Source: Calothrix sp. PCC 7716 (GTDB taxonomy: Bacteria; Cyanobacteriota; Cyanobacteriia; Cyanobacteriales; Nostocaceae). From it: a stretch of DNA of 64,000 nucleotides. The notes below the pieces were generated by a model. It ran no database searches, was not told the origin of the DNA, and saw nothing but the letters and a program-made list of their open reading frames with translations. Positions 8,002-16,961 of the stretch are shown here, one piece after another. The position numbers were made by a program, and so were the translations under genes. The stretch's first letter is position 1, and each line of letters starts with the position of its first letter. The stretch spans positions 7,878,580 to 7,942,579 of the forward strand of contig NZ_AP025018.1 of assembly GCF_019977735.1 (NCBI RefSeq). The letters are read 5' to 3'.

Positions 8002-9684
8002 ATGGAAAAAGGATATTCGGATAAGGCATACCGTTGGAATCGCGAGAACTACTCTAGCAGGCGCCGCTTTATAGATATTTGGGGGTTTGTGCTGCTATTG
8101 ATGTATCGCCTTTGGCTGTATAACAAATCTTGGAGTTATCCAGGAGGAGTTAGTGACGCAAAGCAAGCTGCAAGGCGCCGGACTTTAGCGGTTTGGATTC
8201 GCAACACATTACTCGATTTAGGCCCAACTTTTATTAAGGTTGGACAATTATTTTCGACGCGCGCGGATATATTTCCTGCTGAATATGTCGAAGAACTAAC
8301 AAAGTTACAAGATCGTGTTCCAGCATTTAGCTACGAGCAGGTAGAGTCTACTATCGAGAAAGAACTAGGTAAAAAAATTCCTGAACTTTTCCATAGCTTT
8401 GAACCCGTTCCTTTAGCAGCAGCTTCTTTAGGTCAAGTTCATAAAGCGGTTTTACACTCCGGTGAAGCTGTTGTCGTCAAAGTTCAGCGTCCTGGACTCA
8501 AAAAGCTTTTTGAAATTGATTTAAGAATTCTCAAAGGTATCTCGCGTTATTTTCAAAACCATCCTAAATGGGGAAAAGGACGCGACTGGATGGGAATTTA
8601 CGAAGAGTGCTGCAAAATTCTTTGGGAAGAAATCGATTATTTGAGCGAAGGTCGCAATGCCGACGCTTTTCGTCGTAATTTCCGCGATTATGAGTGGGTA
8701 AAAGTTCCTCGCGTTTACTGGCGTTACACCTCTTCTCGTGTACTCACACTCGAATACGCTCCAGGTATAAAAATTAGCCAGTACGAAGCGTTAGAAGCGG
8801 CTGGTTTAGATAGAAAGGTGCTGGCTCGTCAAGGCGCCGAAGCATATTTACACCAGTTACTCGATAATGGTTTTTTCCACGCCGACCCACACCCAGGTAA
8901 TATTGCCGTTAGTCCCGAAGGCGCCTTAATTTTTTATGATTTCGGTATGATGGGACGTATCAAGTCGAACGTGCGTGAAGGCTTGATGGAGACATTATTT
9001 GGCATCGCCTCTAAAGATGGTGATAGAGTTGTGCAGTCACTCATTGACTTAGGCGCAATAGCACCAACCGACGACATGGGTCCAGTCAGACGTTCGGTGC
9101 AGTATATGCTCGATAACTTTATGGATAAACCTTTTGAAAACCAATCGGTTGCCGCCATCAGTGACGACTTGTACGAAATCGCTTATAATCAGCCATTTAG
9201 ATTTCCTGCAACATTTACCTTCGTCATGCGCGCGTTTTCGACGCTAGAAGGTGTTGGTAAAGGACTTGACCCAGAGTTCAGCTTTATGGAAGTCGCTAAA
9301 CCCTACGCAATGCAGCTTATGACTAATACAAATGGTGAGGGCAATAGTTTACTTAACGAACTAGGCCGTCAAGCAGTCCAAGTTAGCAGTACAGCTTTGG
9401 GACTACCGCGTCGTCTCGAAGATACTCTTGAAAAACTAGAACGCGGTGATGTTAGAATGCGTGTTCGCGCTATAGAAACCGAGCGCTTATTAAGGCGGCA
9501 AAGTAACATCCAATTAACTACCACTTACGCGGTACTTATAGGTACTTTCACCCTTTCAGCCTCGATTTTATTGGTTAAAAATTATATATGGGCAGCCGTG
9601 TTTGTTGCTTTAGTCGCGGTCAGCGTATCATGGCTGTTAATTAGGCTTATTTCACGTCTTGACCGTTATGACCGTATGTATTAA
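8002..9684 (+). CDS. ABC1/UbiB-type atypical kinase (AarF family)
   Basis: Members of the UbiB/ADCK family support quinone or isoprenoid lipid metabolism and show ATPase or atypical kinase activity at membranes. The 560-residue protein has the KxGQ motif (KVGQ near 79-82), the alanine-rich loop AAASLGQ near 140 in place of a glycine-rich loop, the conserved lysine in VVKVQRPG near 159, the catalytic HADPHPGNI near 293, and the metal-binding DFG near 313. Two C-terminal membrane helices lie at about 505-550. In cyanobacteria such proteins are linked with plastoquinone or tocopherol metabolism; this is inferred. A phosphatase gene follows 29 bp downstream, suggesting one operon. A second UbiB-like protein is encoded at 29365. 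Confidence 0.92.
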   Translation: MEKGYSDKAYRWNRENYSSRRRFIDIWGFVLLLMYRLWLYNKSWSYPGGVSDAKQAARRRTLAVWIRNTLLDLGPTFIKVGQLFSTRADIFPAEYVEELTKLQDRVPAFSYEQVESTIEKELGKKIPELFHSFEPVPLAAASLGQVHKAVLHSGEAVVVKVQRPGLKKLFEIDLRILKGISRYFQNHPKWGKGRDWMGIYEECCKILWEEIDYLSEGRNADAFRRNFRDYEWVKVPRVYWRYTSSRVLTLEYAPGIKISQYEALEAAGLDRKVLARQGAEAYLHQLLDNGFFHADPHPGNIAVSPEGALIFYDFGMMGRIKSNVREGLMETLFGIASKDGDRVVQSLIDLGAIAPTDDMGPVRRSVQYMLDNFMDKPFENQSVAAISDDLYEIAYNQPFRFPATFTFVMRAFSTLEGVGKGLDPEFSFMEVAKPYAMQLMTNTNGEGNSLLNELGRQAVQVSSTALGLPRRLEDTLEKLERGDVRMRVRAIETERLLRRQSNIQLTTTYAVLIGTFTLSASILLVKNYIWAAVFVALVAVSVSWLLIRLISRLDRYDRMY

Positions 9685-9713
9685 ATGATTGTTTCCGATA
9701 CGTCTAAAAAAAT

Positions 9714-10439
9714 ATGAAAATAAACTATATAGGAGCTAGCGACCCCGGACTTATTCGATTTTCTAATCAGGATGCTTATTATACTGACCCAGAAGGACGA
9801 TTTTTCGTGGTTGCCGATGGGATGGGTGGTCATGCGGGTGGTGAAGAAGCCAGTCGTATTGCCACCCAAGAAATTCAAGCTTATTTAGTCGCAAACTGGG
9901 ATTCAAAAATTCCTTCCGAAAAATTGCTCGAAGAAGCATTACTTCAAGCAAACGAAGCCATTATACGTGACCAACAAAGCCATCCAGAACGTGCCGATAT
10001 GGGCACAACTGCCGTCGTCATACTGTTGCGCGACGCCGACTCACCCTTGTGCGCGCACGTCGGTGACTCCAGATTATACCGCTGGCGAGAACCCAAACTC
10101 GAACAAATTACAGAAGACCATACTTGGGTCGCACGTGCATTAAAAGTTGGTGATATTTCCCCCGATGAAGCGCGTATTCACCCCTTCCGTCACGTACTAT
10201 CACGTTGCCTAGGACGCGAAGATTTACAAGGAGTTGACATTCAACCTCTGAGTTTAAAACCAGGAGACCGCTTGCTGCTATGTAGTGACGGTTTAACCGA
10301 AGAACTAGTCGATGAAAAAATCGCCAGTTACCTCCAAGAAACCTCAATGCTCGACAAAGCAGCTTTCGCGCTCATTGAAGGCGCCAAAGAACAAGGTGGA
10401 CACGATAATATTACCGTCGTATTAGTAGCGCTTGATTAA
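9714..10439 (+). CDS. PP2C-type Ser/Thr protein phosphatase (Stp1/PrpC-like)
   Basis: A cytosolic Mn/Mg-dependent phosphatase that removes phosphate from Ser/Thr residues. In bacteria it usually opposes Hanks-type kinases. The 241-residue protein carries the PPM motifs in order: RFSNQDA near the N-terminus, VADGMGGH (metal-binding Asp and the conserved Gly pair), DMGTTAVV, HVGDSRLYRW, CSDGLTEEL and the final GGHDNITVVLV with the metal-binding Asp-Asn pair. Length is typical for bacterial PP2C (about 240). It lies 29 bp after the UbiB-type kinase gene, an arrangement that suggests co-expression. A Ser/Thr kinase gene lies about 1.1 kb downstream on the opposite strand and is a possible partner. 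Confidence 0.93.
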   Translation: MKINYIGASDPGLIRFSNQDAYYTDPEGRFFVVADGMGGHAGGEEASRIATQEIQAYLVANWDSKIPSEKLLEEALLQANEAIIRDQQSHPERADMGTTAVVILLRDADSPLCAHVGDSRLYRWREPKLEQITEDHTWVARALKVGDISPDEARIHPFRHVLSRCLGREDLQGVDIQPLSLKPGDRLLLCSDGLTEELVDEKIASYLQETSMLDKAAFALIEGAKEQGGHDNITVVLVALD

Positions 10440-10440
10440 T

Positions 10441-10512
10441 ATTGGCAACGGATACAACAGATGTAACGGATGAACTTGCTACAAATCAACCATCCGTTAC
10501 ATCCGTTGCCAA
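10441..10512. repeat. Long nested hairpin after the phosphatase gene
   Basis: GATGTAACGGATG pairs with CATCCGTTACATC (13 bp), and outside it ATTGGCAACG pairs with CGTTGCCAAT (10 bp), leaving a bulged GATACAACA. It starts right after the stop codon and can serve as a 3' structure. Related AACGGAT/ATCCGTT palindromes lie at 31163-31195 and 62874-62906. Confidence 0.8.
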
Positions 10513-10564
10513 TTTGTTCATTTTAAGCATTTTTCATCTTTACAATTTGATACAAAATACATTA

Positions 10565-10588
10565 CCCTCCAAGAATTACCTTGGAGGG
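10565..10588. terminator. Hairpin CCCTCCAAG/CTTGGAGGG, possible terminator
   Basis: A perfect 9-bp stem (CCCTCCAAG with CTTGGAGGG) around a six-base loop, followed by TTAATTATAAC on the plus strand. The A/T-rich flanks are suggestive, but a clean U-run is missing, so termination is only possible. Confidence 0.45.
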
Positions 10589-11017
10589 TTAATTATAACT
10601 TTGTGTGAATTGACATCTTGCTACTTTTACTGTATATCGAATAAAATCGACTTTAATACTCCAAGTCCCTATATTCCCGATATAGGGCACAGGCGTATTA
10701 ACTCATGTTAAATACTGAATCCTTGACTTTTTGCTGTATATAGTGCAAAGTTTACCGAAATATGCCTAGGCAAACTTGGTATATATATTTAGCTAGAAGC
10801 TCAGGAGTGTAAACTAGACGACATTATAGAAAGACAACACAAAATTACCACCTAAAGGAGTGGGCATTTTGTCAAACTCTTGTTATCTTTCGTAATAAAG
10901 AGGCACACAATTAGATTTTATTCCCTCAAATCTAATCAACGGCACCTCGGCTAGTCAGTCTAACTTACTTCACTGTTTTACGTCATCTTCATTATCTTCT
11001 CTATCTGGAGTTATTTT
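10589..11017. promoter_or_regulatory. nblA upstream region
   Basis: About 430 bp of non-coding, AT-rich sequence before nblA. It has another perfect hairpin at 10667-10687 (CCCTATAT/ATATAGGG around TCCCG). nblA genes usually have complex upstream regions that respond to nitrogen starvation. I looked for an NtcA box (GTA-N8-TAC) and found no convincing match, so only the region, not a site, is reported. Confidence 0.4.
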
Positions 11018-11212
11018 ATGAACAACCCAATCGAACTTTCACTCGAACAGCAATTTAGCATTCACTCATTTGCTAACCAAGTACAAGATATGAGCCATGA
11101 GCAAGCAAAAGACTTTTTAGTCAAGCTTTACGAGCAAATGGTAGTAAGAGAAGCAACATATAAAGAACTTCTTAAGCACCAATGGGGCTTAGACGGTACT
11201 GGATTGGCTTGA
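11018..11212 (+). CDS. nblA: Phycobilisome degradation protein NblA
   Basis: NblA is a small adaptor that binds phycobilisome rods and directs them to Clp protease during nutrient starvation. The 64-residue protein matches the family over its full length: an N-terminal IELSLEQQFSIHSF helix, a short turn, the DMSHEQAKDFLVKLYEQMVVREATYKELLKHQW long helix (positions about 28-60) and a short polar tail. The LxxLYEQMxxREATYxELL core is diagnostic. It is monocistronic, with a long 5' region and a protein-kinase gene converging on it. Confidence 0.97.
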   Translation: MNNPIELSLEQQFSIHSFANQVQDMSHEQAKDFLVKLYEQMVVREATYKELLKHQWGLDGTGLA

Positions 11213-11558
11213 GCAATGTGATTGAAGTCCAGTGTCGCAAGTCAAGGCGACCTCCTTCTCTTGCTTAGTTCCATACGGGGAAACGAGCTGGGGATGATGG
11301 GGCGTCAACTTAAGACTCAAAGGACTACCAGCAGACCGCGTTAATTACTTTCAGTACCATTAATATTTATATTTCCTATGAGCTTTTTTTACAACCGTAA
11401 TTTATTTTTTATTATTATTTCTTAACAATGAGATAAGAAATGTTACATCAATAAGAAAAACCGAGTATATATACTCAGAAAATATATATATCTTATTTTA
11501 TATATAAACAAAAGTTATAGTTAATATAATACAGGTAGGTGTTCATAAGCTTTCGTTT
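11213..11558. other. Convergent intergenic region
   Basis: About 345 bp between nblA and the Ser/Thr kinase gene. It is very AT-rich, particularly 11385-11530, where TATATA runs dominate. I see no gene and no clear intrinsic terminator. Confidence 0.4.
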
Positions 11559-13130
11559 TTAGGCAGAAAGGTCGAAAGGAGAATCTGTATTAATTGAGGC
11601 AAGCTTAGTTAAAATTTGGGGTTTAATTTTTTCGTATTCAGTTTTGAGATAGGTTTTACTAATTTGGGGATTAGCAGACGAAGGAAGTGTGTTGCCCAGT
11701 AATGACCATTCCTTTAAACGACGACATTGAGAAGAAGCAATAGTAGAAACTAAGATATGAGTAGGGTGAGTTGGTTGCTCGCGTGCGAAAAACAGCAGGC
11801 GATAGTAACCTTTGTCACTAAGTAAGCGTACAGTTTCTTGCCCAAAATTGGTTTTGAGGTCAAGGTAATAAGGAAGCCATTTGGCACCAAACTTACGGTT
11901 ATAGATAACAGTCACCCAAAGTAGCATTGGGTGAGGAGAAGGAATAAAAAGAAATTGGTTGTAGCGAGTACAAACCGAGCGCTTTTGAATTTCGAGTATT
12001 GGTAACATCATCCACAATGCAGGGGTAAGTTCATTGTGAACACGAATAGGTTGAGGAAAAACAATATCAGCGATTGGTTTATTTTTGGGCCAAGTCGAAA
12101 GTTTTACAATCTCATCTGGTAAGGGACTAGGCAGGTTTTCAGATTTATCTACTTCTTTTGCAACAACCGTAGCAGCATCAGCACTCGTAGTTTGGCGCCC
12201 TGTATGGGTAGTAGTTGTGCTGGTAGTTTTATTAAGTTCAGATGTAATATCAACTGCTGATAGTGTTTGTATAATGTCATTAATATTTTGCGGACGGTCT
12301 AATGGTTTTTTCGCAAGACATGACATTACCAACTCTTCTAGAGACTTAGGAACGTGAAAACTTATATCAATTTCCGCAAACGAACGCGGTTCAGTGAAAT
12401 GATGTGCTTTATACCAGGCGCCGAATGAATGAGTAGGAGCAGTAAGAGGTAACTTGCCCGTAAGCATTTCAAACATCATCACACCCAAACTATAAATATC
12501 TGAACGATTATCTAACTCCTTACCCTCCATTTGTTCGGGAGAAGAATAAGCTAAAGTTCCCAGATAGTAATTAGTTTGCTGCGTATTCGACTGTAATAAC
12601 TTAGCAATGCCAAAATCAAGAATTTTAACTAATTCACCAAACGTCGGGTCAACAATCACCAACATATTACTAGGTTTAATATCACGATGAATAATTGGGT
12701 AAATAGTGCCATCTACAGGAATACCATCGTGAGCGCACTGCAACCCCAAACTAATTTGACGTGCCATGCTAAAAAACCGCACTAATGACATTTCTTGCTT
12801 GCGGATAATATGTGACAAGCTTTTACCTTTAAGGTATTCCATAACGTAGAACGGAGTATTATACTCGTCCACACCATAATCCATAACTCGAACAATTTGA
12901 ATACTTTTTTGTCCCAAAAGCGCGCAGGTTTTAGCTTCACGCTCAAAGCGTTCCTGCAACCGCATTTTTTTATTAGTTTGGATGGACATTGAGAGAAACT
13001 TCACCGCAACAGGCACATCTCCCAACAAAGTATCCTTAGCACGATATACTCGTCCCATAGCTCCAGTTCCTATTAACTCCTGAAGCTGGTACCTTTGGCT
13101 AAGTTTGCGACCGACGTTGGGGTCCGACAT
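11559..13130 (-). CDS. Hanks-type Ser/Thr protein kinase with unknown C-terminal domain
   Basis: A 523-residue cytosolic kinase. Start ATG 13130 (MSDPNVGRKLSQRYQL) was preferred to a longer in-frame form. Kinase domain at about residues 14-285: glycine loop IGTGAMGRVY (20-29), ATP-anchoring Lys 44 in AVKFL, catalytic HRDIKPSN (148-155), DFG (172-174), and LAYSSPEQM in the activation segment. A T/S-rich linker (about 300-335) leads to a C-terminal region of about 170 residues that resembles nothing I recognise. It starts around IRVHNELTPALWMMLPILE and may be a substrate or ligand domain. No membrane segment is visible. The hybrid histidine kinase gene lies 150 bp upstream on the same strand. 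Confidence 0.9.
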   Translation of the reverse strand: MSDPNVGRKLSQRYQLQELIGTGAMGRVYRAKDTLLGDVPVAVKFLSMSIQTNKKMRLQERFEREAKTCALLGQKSIQIVRVMDYGVDEYNTPFYVMEYLKGKSLSHIIRKQEMSLVRFFSMARQISLGLQCAHDGIPVDGTIYPIIHRDIKPSNMLVIVDPTFGELVKILDFGIAKLLQSNTQQTNYYLGTLAYSSPEQMEGKELDNRSDIYSLGVMMFEMLTGKLPLTAPTHSFGAWYKAHHFTEPRSFAEIDISFHVPKSLEELVMSCLAKKPLDRPQNINDIIQTLSAVDITSELNKTTSTTTTHTGRQTTSADAATVVAKEVDKSENLPSPLPDEIVKLSTWPKNKPIADIVFPQPIRVHNELTPALWMMLPILEIQKRSVCTRYNQFLFIPSPHPMLLWVTVIYNRKFGAKWLPYYLDLKTNFGQETVRLLSDKGYYRLLFFAREQPTHPTHILVSTIASSQCRRLKEWSLLGNTLPSSANPQISKTYLKTEYEKIKPQILTKLASINTDSPFDLSA

Positions 13131-13279
13131 AGTAAGCTTTGGCTCCAATCTTTTAAAATAAGCGAATTTCCTGTTAAATTTAGTATTCCCAAATTTTTGG
13201 CAATAAACACCAAACATTGACCAAACAAATGCAACACAAACAAAAACACTTAAGTATTTATTTATACTTATAGCTTTAA

Positions 13280-16228
13280 TTATTTATTCGTAACTAACTT
13301 AGCAATAGCATCTGCTAACACATCAGGTTCAACAGGTTTAGCGATATGAAGGTGAAAACCAGCATCAAGAACCTTTTTACGGTCATATTCTCCAGCAAAA
13401 GCCGTCAGAGCAATTGCAGGAATTAGCTCGCCATTGGACGGCGCCCACTTTCTGACTTGTCGTAATAATTCATACCCATCCATCAAGGGCATACCAATAT
13501 CACTAACTAAAATATGAGGTTTTGAAATAGTCAATAGCTGTAGTGCCTCAACCGCACTAGACACACTTTGAACTTCGGCGCCATATAATTCCAAAGCAAA
13601 GCTAATAAACTCTCGCGAGTCAGGGTCATCATCAACAGCCAAAACTCGAACACCAGAAAGCAAAGAATTAGTGATGAGTGAGTCGTGCTGAGTACTGAGT
13701 TTAGGTTTATTCTCAGCACGACTCACTTTTGACTCAGCACTATTTAATAGAGGCAGTTTAACAGTAAAAGAGGCGCCTTGATTTAAACCAGAACTATGCG
13801 CTTCAACAGTACCACCATGAAGCTCAACCAAATTACGAACAATAGCTAACCCAAGTCCGAGTCCACCAAATTTTCTAGTAGTCGTACTATCTTCTTGACG
13901 GAAATAATCAAAAATATGAGGTAAAAATTCCGAATTAATACCCTTCCCAGTATCACTAACAATAACCTTAACAAAAGGAACATCCATCAAAAAATCCACC
14001 TTAACATGCCCACCACCAGGTGTAAACTTAATAGCATTAGACAAAAGATTCCAAAAAATCTGCTGCAAACGAGCAGCATCCCCCACCATCGTAATAAGCG
14101 CTTCAGCGCTTCCACCCCCAAAACTACTCTCAATCTCAATCCCCTTACTCTCCGCAGCCAATCGCACAGTATCAATAGCAGCAGAAACCACACTAACCAA
14201 ATTCACACGAGTCGCATTAAGCGTCAGCTTACCACGAAGAATACGAGAAACATCAAGTAAATCTTCAATTAAATCAACCTGTAACTTAGCATTACGCTCA
14301 ATAGTATTCAAAGCTTCAGAAACCTTAGCTGGATTCAACTTACCACTCTTCAACAACTTCACCCAACCAATAATTGGATTAAGCGGAGTACGTAACTCGT
14401 GAGAAAGAACAGCAAGAAACTCATCCTTAACACGATTAGCATTTTCAGCTTGCTCGCGTGCAGCTTGCTCACTTAATAACAATCGTTCTCGCTCAATTTC
14501 CGACTCCTTACGGTCATGAATATCATTAGCAACACCGACCCACTTAACAATTCGTCCAGAATCATCCTTTAAAGGCAACCCACGTGCAATAAACCAACGG
14601 TACATCCCATCCGACGCACGACGACAGCGTACTTCCGCTTCATAATTATTACCATTACCTGTAGCATAATTCCAAACCGTTAAAACTTTATTCCGGTCAT
14701 CAGGATGAATGGCGCCAACCCATTGATAGCCGATAGTTTGTTGCATCGACAAACCAGTATAATCAAGCCAGTACTGATTACAGTAAGTAATTTTGCCATC
14801 ATTTTGAGACATCCAAACAACTTGAGGAGCAACTTCCGTCAGAATTCGATAACGTTCCTCACTTTCACGTAAAGCTTGCTCAACCCTTTTAGTATCATCA
14901 ATATCAGTACAAGAACCAAACCAGCGAATTATCTTACCGTCTTCATCTCGTAATGCAAATGCTTTACCAAGAAACCAACGGTACTGTCCATCAGAAGCAC
15001 GTTTAAAACGATATTCAATATTATAGTCTTTACCAGTACGCAACGATTCGTTCCAGATATTCAAACACCTTTGTTGGTCATCTGGATGTAACAAATGACT
15101 CCATCCCCAACCTTGGGTTTGCGCTAAAGTCATGCCAGTATACTCAAACCAACGGCTATTAAAATAATCATGATAGCCATCAGGTAAAGTAGTCCAAAAT
15201 AACTGTGGCATTGTATCTGCCAAAGTTCGGAAATTCAACTCGCTTTGCTGTAAAGCTTGCTCTTGTTGCTTTCTCTGACTAATATCTCGAATTGACCATC
15301 GTAAACCAGTAAACTGTCCAAAATTATCGTGTATACTAGCAACTGTCACCCCAGCATAAAAAGGTGTCGCATTATTTGGCTGAATGAAAAATTCTTTTGT
15401 TTGAGTTTGTAGCTGTGGTAATGCGCGTAACTGGTTAAATTGTGAGTAAAATGCTTGATATTCTTCACGTGGAATATAAGCTGTTAGATATTTACCAATT
15501 AAATCTCGTTGTTTTGAGCAAAGAAGAATAGAAATAGACTGGTTTGCTTCCTGAATTTTACCCTTAGTGTCGGTAACAAGATATCCATCAGGAGCAAAGT
15601 TGAATAAATCTTGATAGCGTTGTCGTTCGGTTTCCAATAACAAATTCTGGTATTGCAATTCTTCTTCTGCAACGCTAAGTTCTTCTAAAACAAGTTGTAA
15701 ATCATCATTGACATTTGATAAATTTGTGTTCTCGGTCTCTAAATCAAAATAAGTTTTAGATATTATTTGTTCTCTTGTGCGACTATGACCATTGGGTATA
15801 AAATTATTTTGAGCTTGTATTTGCCCTAATACATGAAAATTGCATACTACAGCATAAGGCTTATTGGCGCCAGATAAAAACAATGGCTGAAAGTTTAATT
15901 CAAGCCATATGCCATTTTCAGAATTAGACTTACAAAACCCAATAATGACCTTTTGATAAGAATTAGATGTTTTAAATGCAGCAATGGCTGGATAAGTATT
16001 ATGCGTGTAACTTGCCCCATTTACATCTATAACTTGTGTAAATAAGTCAAATAGACTTTTACCTATCATTTCGTTTGGAGTATATCCAAAACAAGCAATA
16101 TTATTACATCCGCAAATCGTGCCATCAGCAATATGAAGTAACATTCCGTCTTCAAGGATGATGGAATCACCTTTTTGCATTTGCTGCGTATTCGCATGTA
16201 GATTAGAAGACGTTTCTTCAGGTTGCAT
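13280..16228 (-). CDS. Multi-PAS hybrid sensor histidine kinase
   Basis: A 982-residue cytosolic signalling protein without membrane segments. Four PAS-type regions lie at about 25-135, 205-320, 330-450 and 455-580; the last two have PAC ends typical of PAS_3 folds (HPDDQ...RWFLGKAF). The HisKA domain has phospho-acceptor His 610 in [10 protein letters not shown], then a HATPase domain (about 715-830) with N, G1 and G2 boxes (NLLSNAIKF, DTGKGI, GLGLGLAI). The C-terminal receiver (about 862-980) has acceptor Asp 910 in VSDIGMP and Lys in IAKP. Signal is unknown. The linker between ATPase and receiver (about 829-851) is encoded by a heptamer repeat. The receiver output may act as a phosphorelay or an internal brake. 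Confidence 0.94.
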   Translation of the reverse strand: MQPEETSSNLHANTQQMQKGDSIILEDGMLLHIADGTICGCNNIACFGYTPNEMIGKSLFDLFTQVIDVNGASYTHNTYPAIAAFKTSNSYQKVIIGFCKSNSENGIWLELNFQPLFLSGANKPYAVVCNFHVLGQIQAQNNFIPNGHSRTREQIISKTYFDLETENTNLSNVNDDLQLVLEELSVAEEELQYQNLLLETERQRYQDLFNFAPDGYLVTDTKGKIQEANQSISILLCSKQRDLIGKYLTAYIPREEYQAFYSQFNQLRALPQLQTQTKEFFIQPNNATPFYAGVTVASIHDNFGQFTGLRWSIRDISQRKQQEQALQQSELNFRTLADTMPQLFWTTLPDGYHDYFNSRWFEYTGMTLAQTQGWGWSHLLHPDDQQRCLNIWNESLRTGKDYNIEYRFKRASDGQYRWFLGKAFALRDEDGKIIRWFGSCTDIDDTKRVEQALRESEERYRILTEVAPQVVWMSQNDGKITYCNQYWLDYTGLSMQQTIGYQWVGAIHPDDRNKVLTVWNYATGNGNNYEAEVRCRRASDGMYRWFIARGLPLKDDSGRIVKWVGVANDIHDRKESEIERERLLLSEQAAREQAENANRVKDEFLAVLSHELRTPLNPIIGWVKLLKSGKLNPAKVSEALNTIERNAKLQVDLIEDLLDVSRILRGKLTLNATRVNLVSVVSAAIDTVRLAAESKGIEIESSFGGGSAEALITMVGDAARLQQIFWNLLSNAIKFTPGGGHVKVDFLMDVPFVKVIVSDTGKGINSEFLPHIFDYFRQEDSTTTRKFGGLGLGLAIVRNLVELHGGTVEAHSSGLNQGASFTVKLPLLNSAESKVSRAENKPKLSTQHDSLITNSLLSGVRVLAVDDDPDSREFISFALELYGAEVQSVSSAVEALQLLTISKPHILVSDIGMPLMDGYELLRQVRKWAPSNGELIPAIALTAFAGEYDRKKVLDAGFHLHIAKPVEPDVLADAIAKLVTNK
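13676..13742. repeat. STRR heptamer repeat inside a kinase gene
   Basis: GTGAGTC/GTGCTGA-type units followed by inverse CAGCACG/CTCAGCA units are read in frame as the linker between the ATPase and receiver domains (residues about 829-851). Confidence 0.8.
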
Positions 16229-16393
16229 TATTAATACTTAAGATAACAGTTCGGCAATTGTAATAGATTCAACTATATAGATTCATATTTATGGCACTGG
16301 TGCCGCTGTGTAACGTGGCAAAAAACTGATAATCACAGATCATAACATTACGACATTGTAAACAGTTGTTACTTCTACCTAAAGATTTATTTA

Positions 16394-16852
16394 TTAAGTA
16401 TTAGGCTGAGTTTGCTGACGTTCGAGTTTTGCCTCCATTGTACTAGAAAGGAAATGACCAACCAGAATACCGCCAGTCATACAATAAGCGTCATTAGAAA
16501 CGCGGTGTAGGGTTTCAAAACCACTACGACGCTGACGGTCACTGAGTACCCAGTAGCGTTGTACTATAGTTTCCGGGCCTATCCAACCTTCACCTTCAAT
16601 TTGTCCAAACAGGTTATGTTGTAGCAAAAACGAGTAATGACGCTCACCATCATCCAAACGTCCTTTGTACTGTAAAGCAATTTCTGAGCGTTCGCTGCCA
16701 GGAAAAATGAGTTTAGTTGCCATAGTGAACCAATTATCGCGGTTCCAGGCAACCAAAGTCATACCTTTAACGGCAACAGGCATAGCATCGCGCTCTAACC
16801 AACTGCCTTGTAAAGTCCAGCGTCCAGCTTCGAGTAAAAAAGAGTGTCTCAC
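16394..16852 (-). CDS. Conserved cyanobacterial protein, probable small beta-barrel
   Basis: A 152-residue soluble protein, starting with GTG (MRHSFLLEAGRWTLQGSW) preceded by an AAAGG. The sequence alternates hydrophobic and polar residues in short strands broken by glycine and polar turns (RWTLQGSWLERD, VKGMTLVAWNRD, HYSFLLQHNLFGQIEGEGW), suggesting a lipocalin or fatty-acid-binding-like barrel. This is an inference from pattern only. No catalytic motif is seen. It does not show the signature of CpcS/CpeS phycobilin lyases, which have a comparable fold. Neighbours (hybrid kinase upstream, anmK downstream in the same direction) do not explain its role. Confidence 0.6.
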   Translation of the reverse strand: MRHSFLLEAGRWTLQGSWLERDAMPVAVKGMTLVAWNRDNWFTMATKLIFPGSERSEIALQYKGRLDDGERHYSFLLQHNLFGQIEGEGWIGPETIVQRYWVLSDRQRRSGFETLHRVSNDAYCMTGGILVGHFLSSTMEAKLERQQTQPNT

Positions 16853-16961
16853 TTGTTAATACCTTTACGTGTTTATTTTTTTCCTAGTTTTGCAGCGCCA
16901 AAACCGGAGATAAAAATAAAACACCTCTGGCGGCGAGTACACTTAGTATACCCATTACAAA

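Noticed and set aside
10442-10711. Possible 89-codon gene after the phosphatase
   Set aside because: It is built from a long palindrome and further hairpins; the translation has no protein character.
10589-11017. NtcA box upstream of nblA
   Set aside because: Nearest GTA triplets do not have TAC at the required 8-base spacing, so no site can be claimed.
16394-16852. CpcS/CpeS phycobilin lyase
   Set aside because: The predicted barrel pattern is compatible, but the characteristic start and motif of that family are missing.
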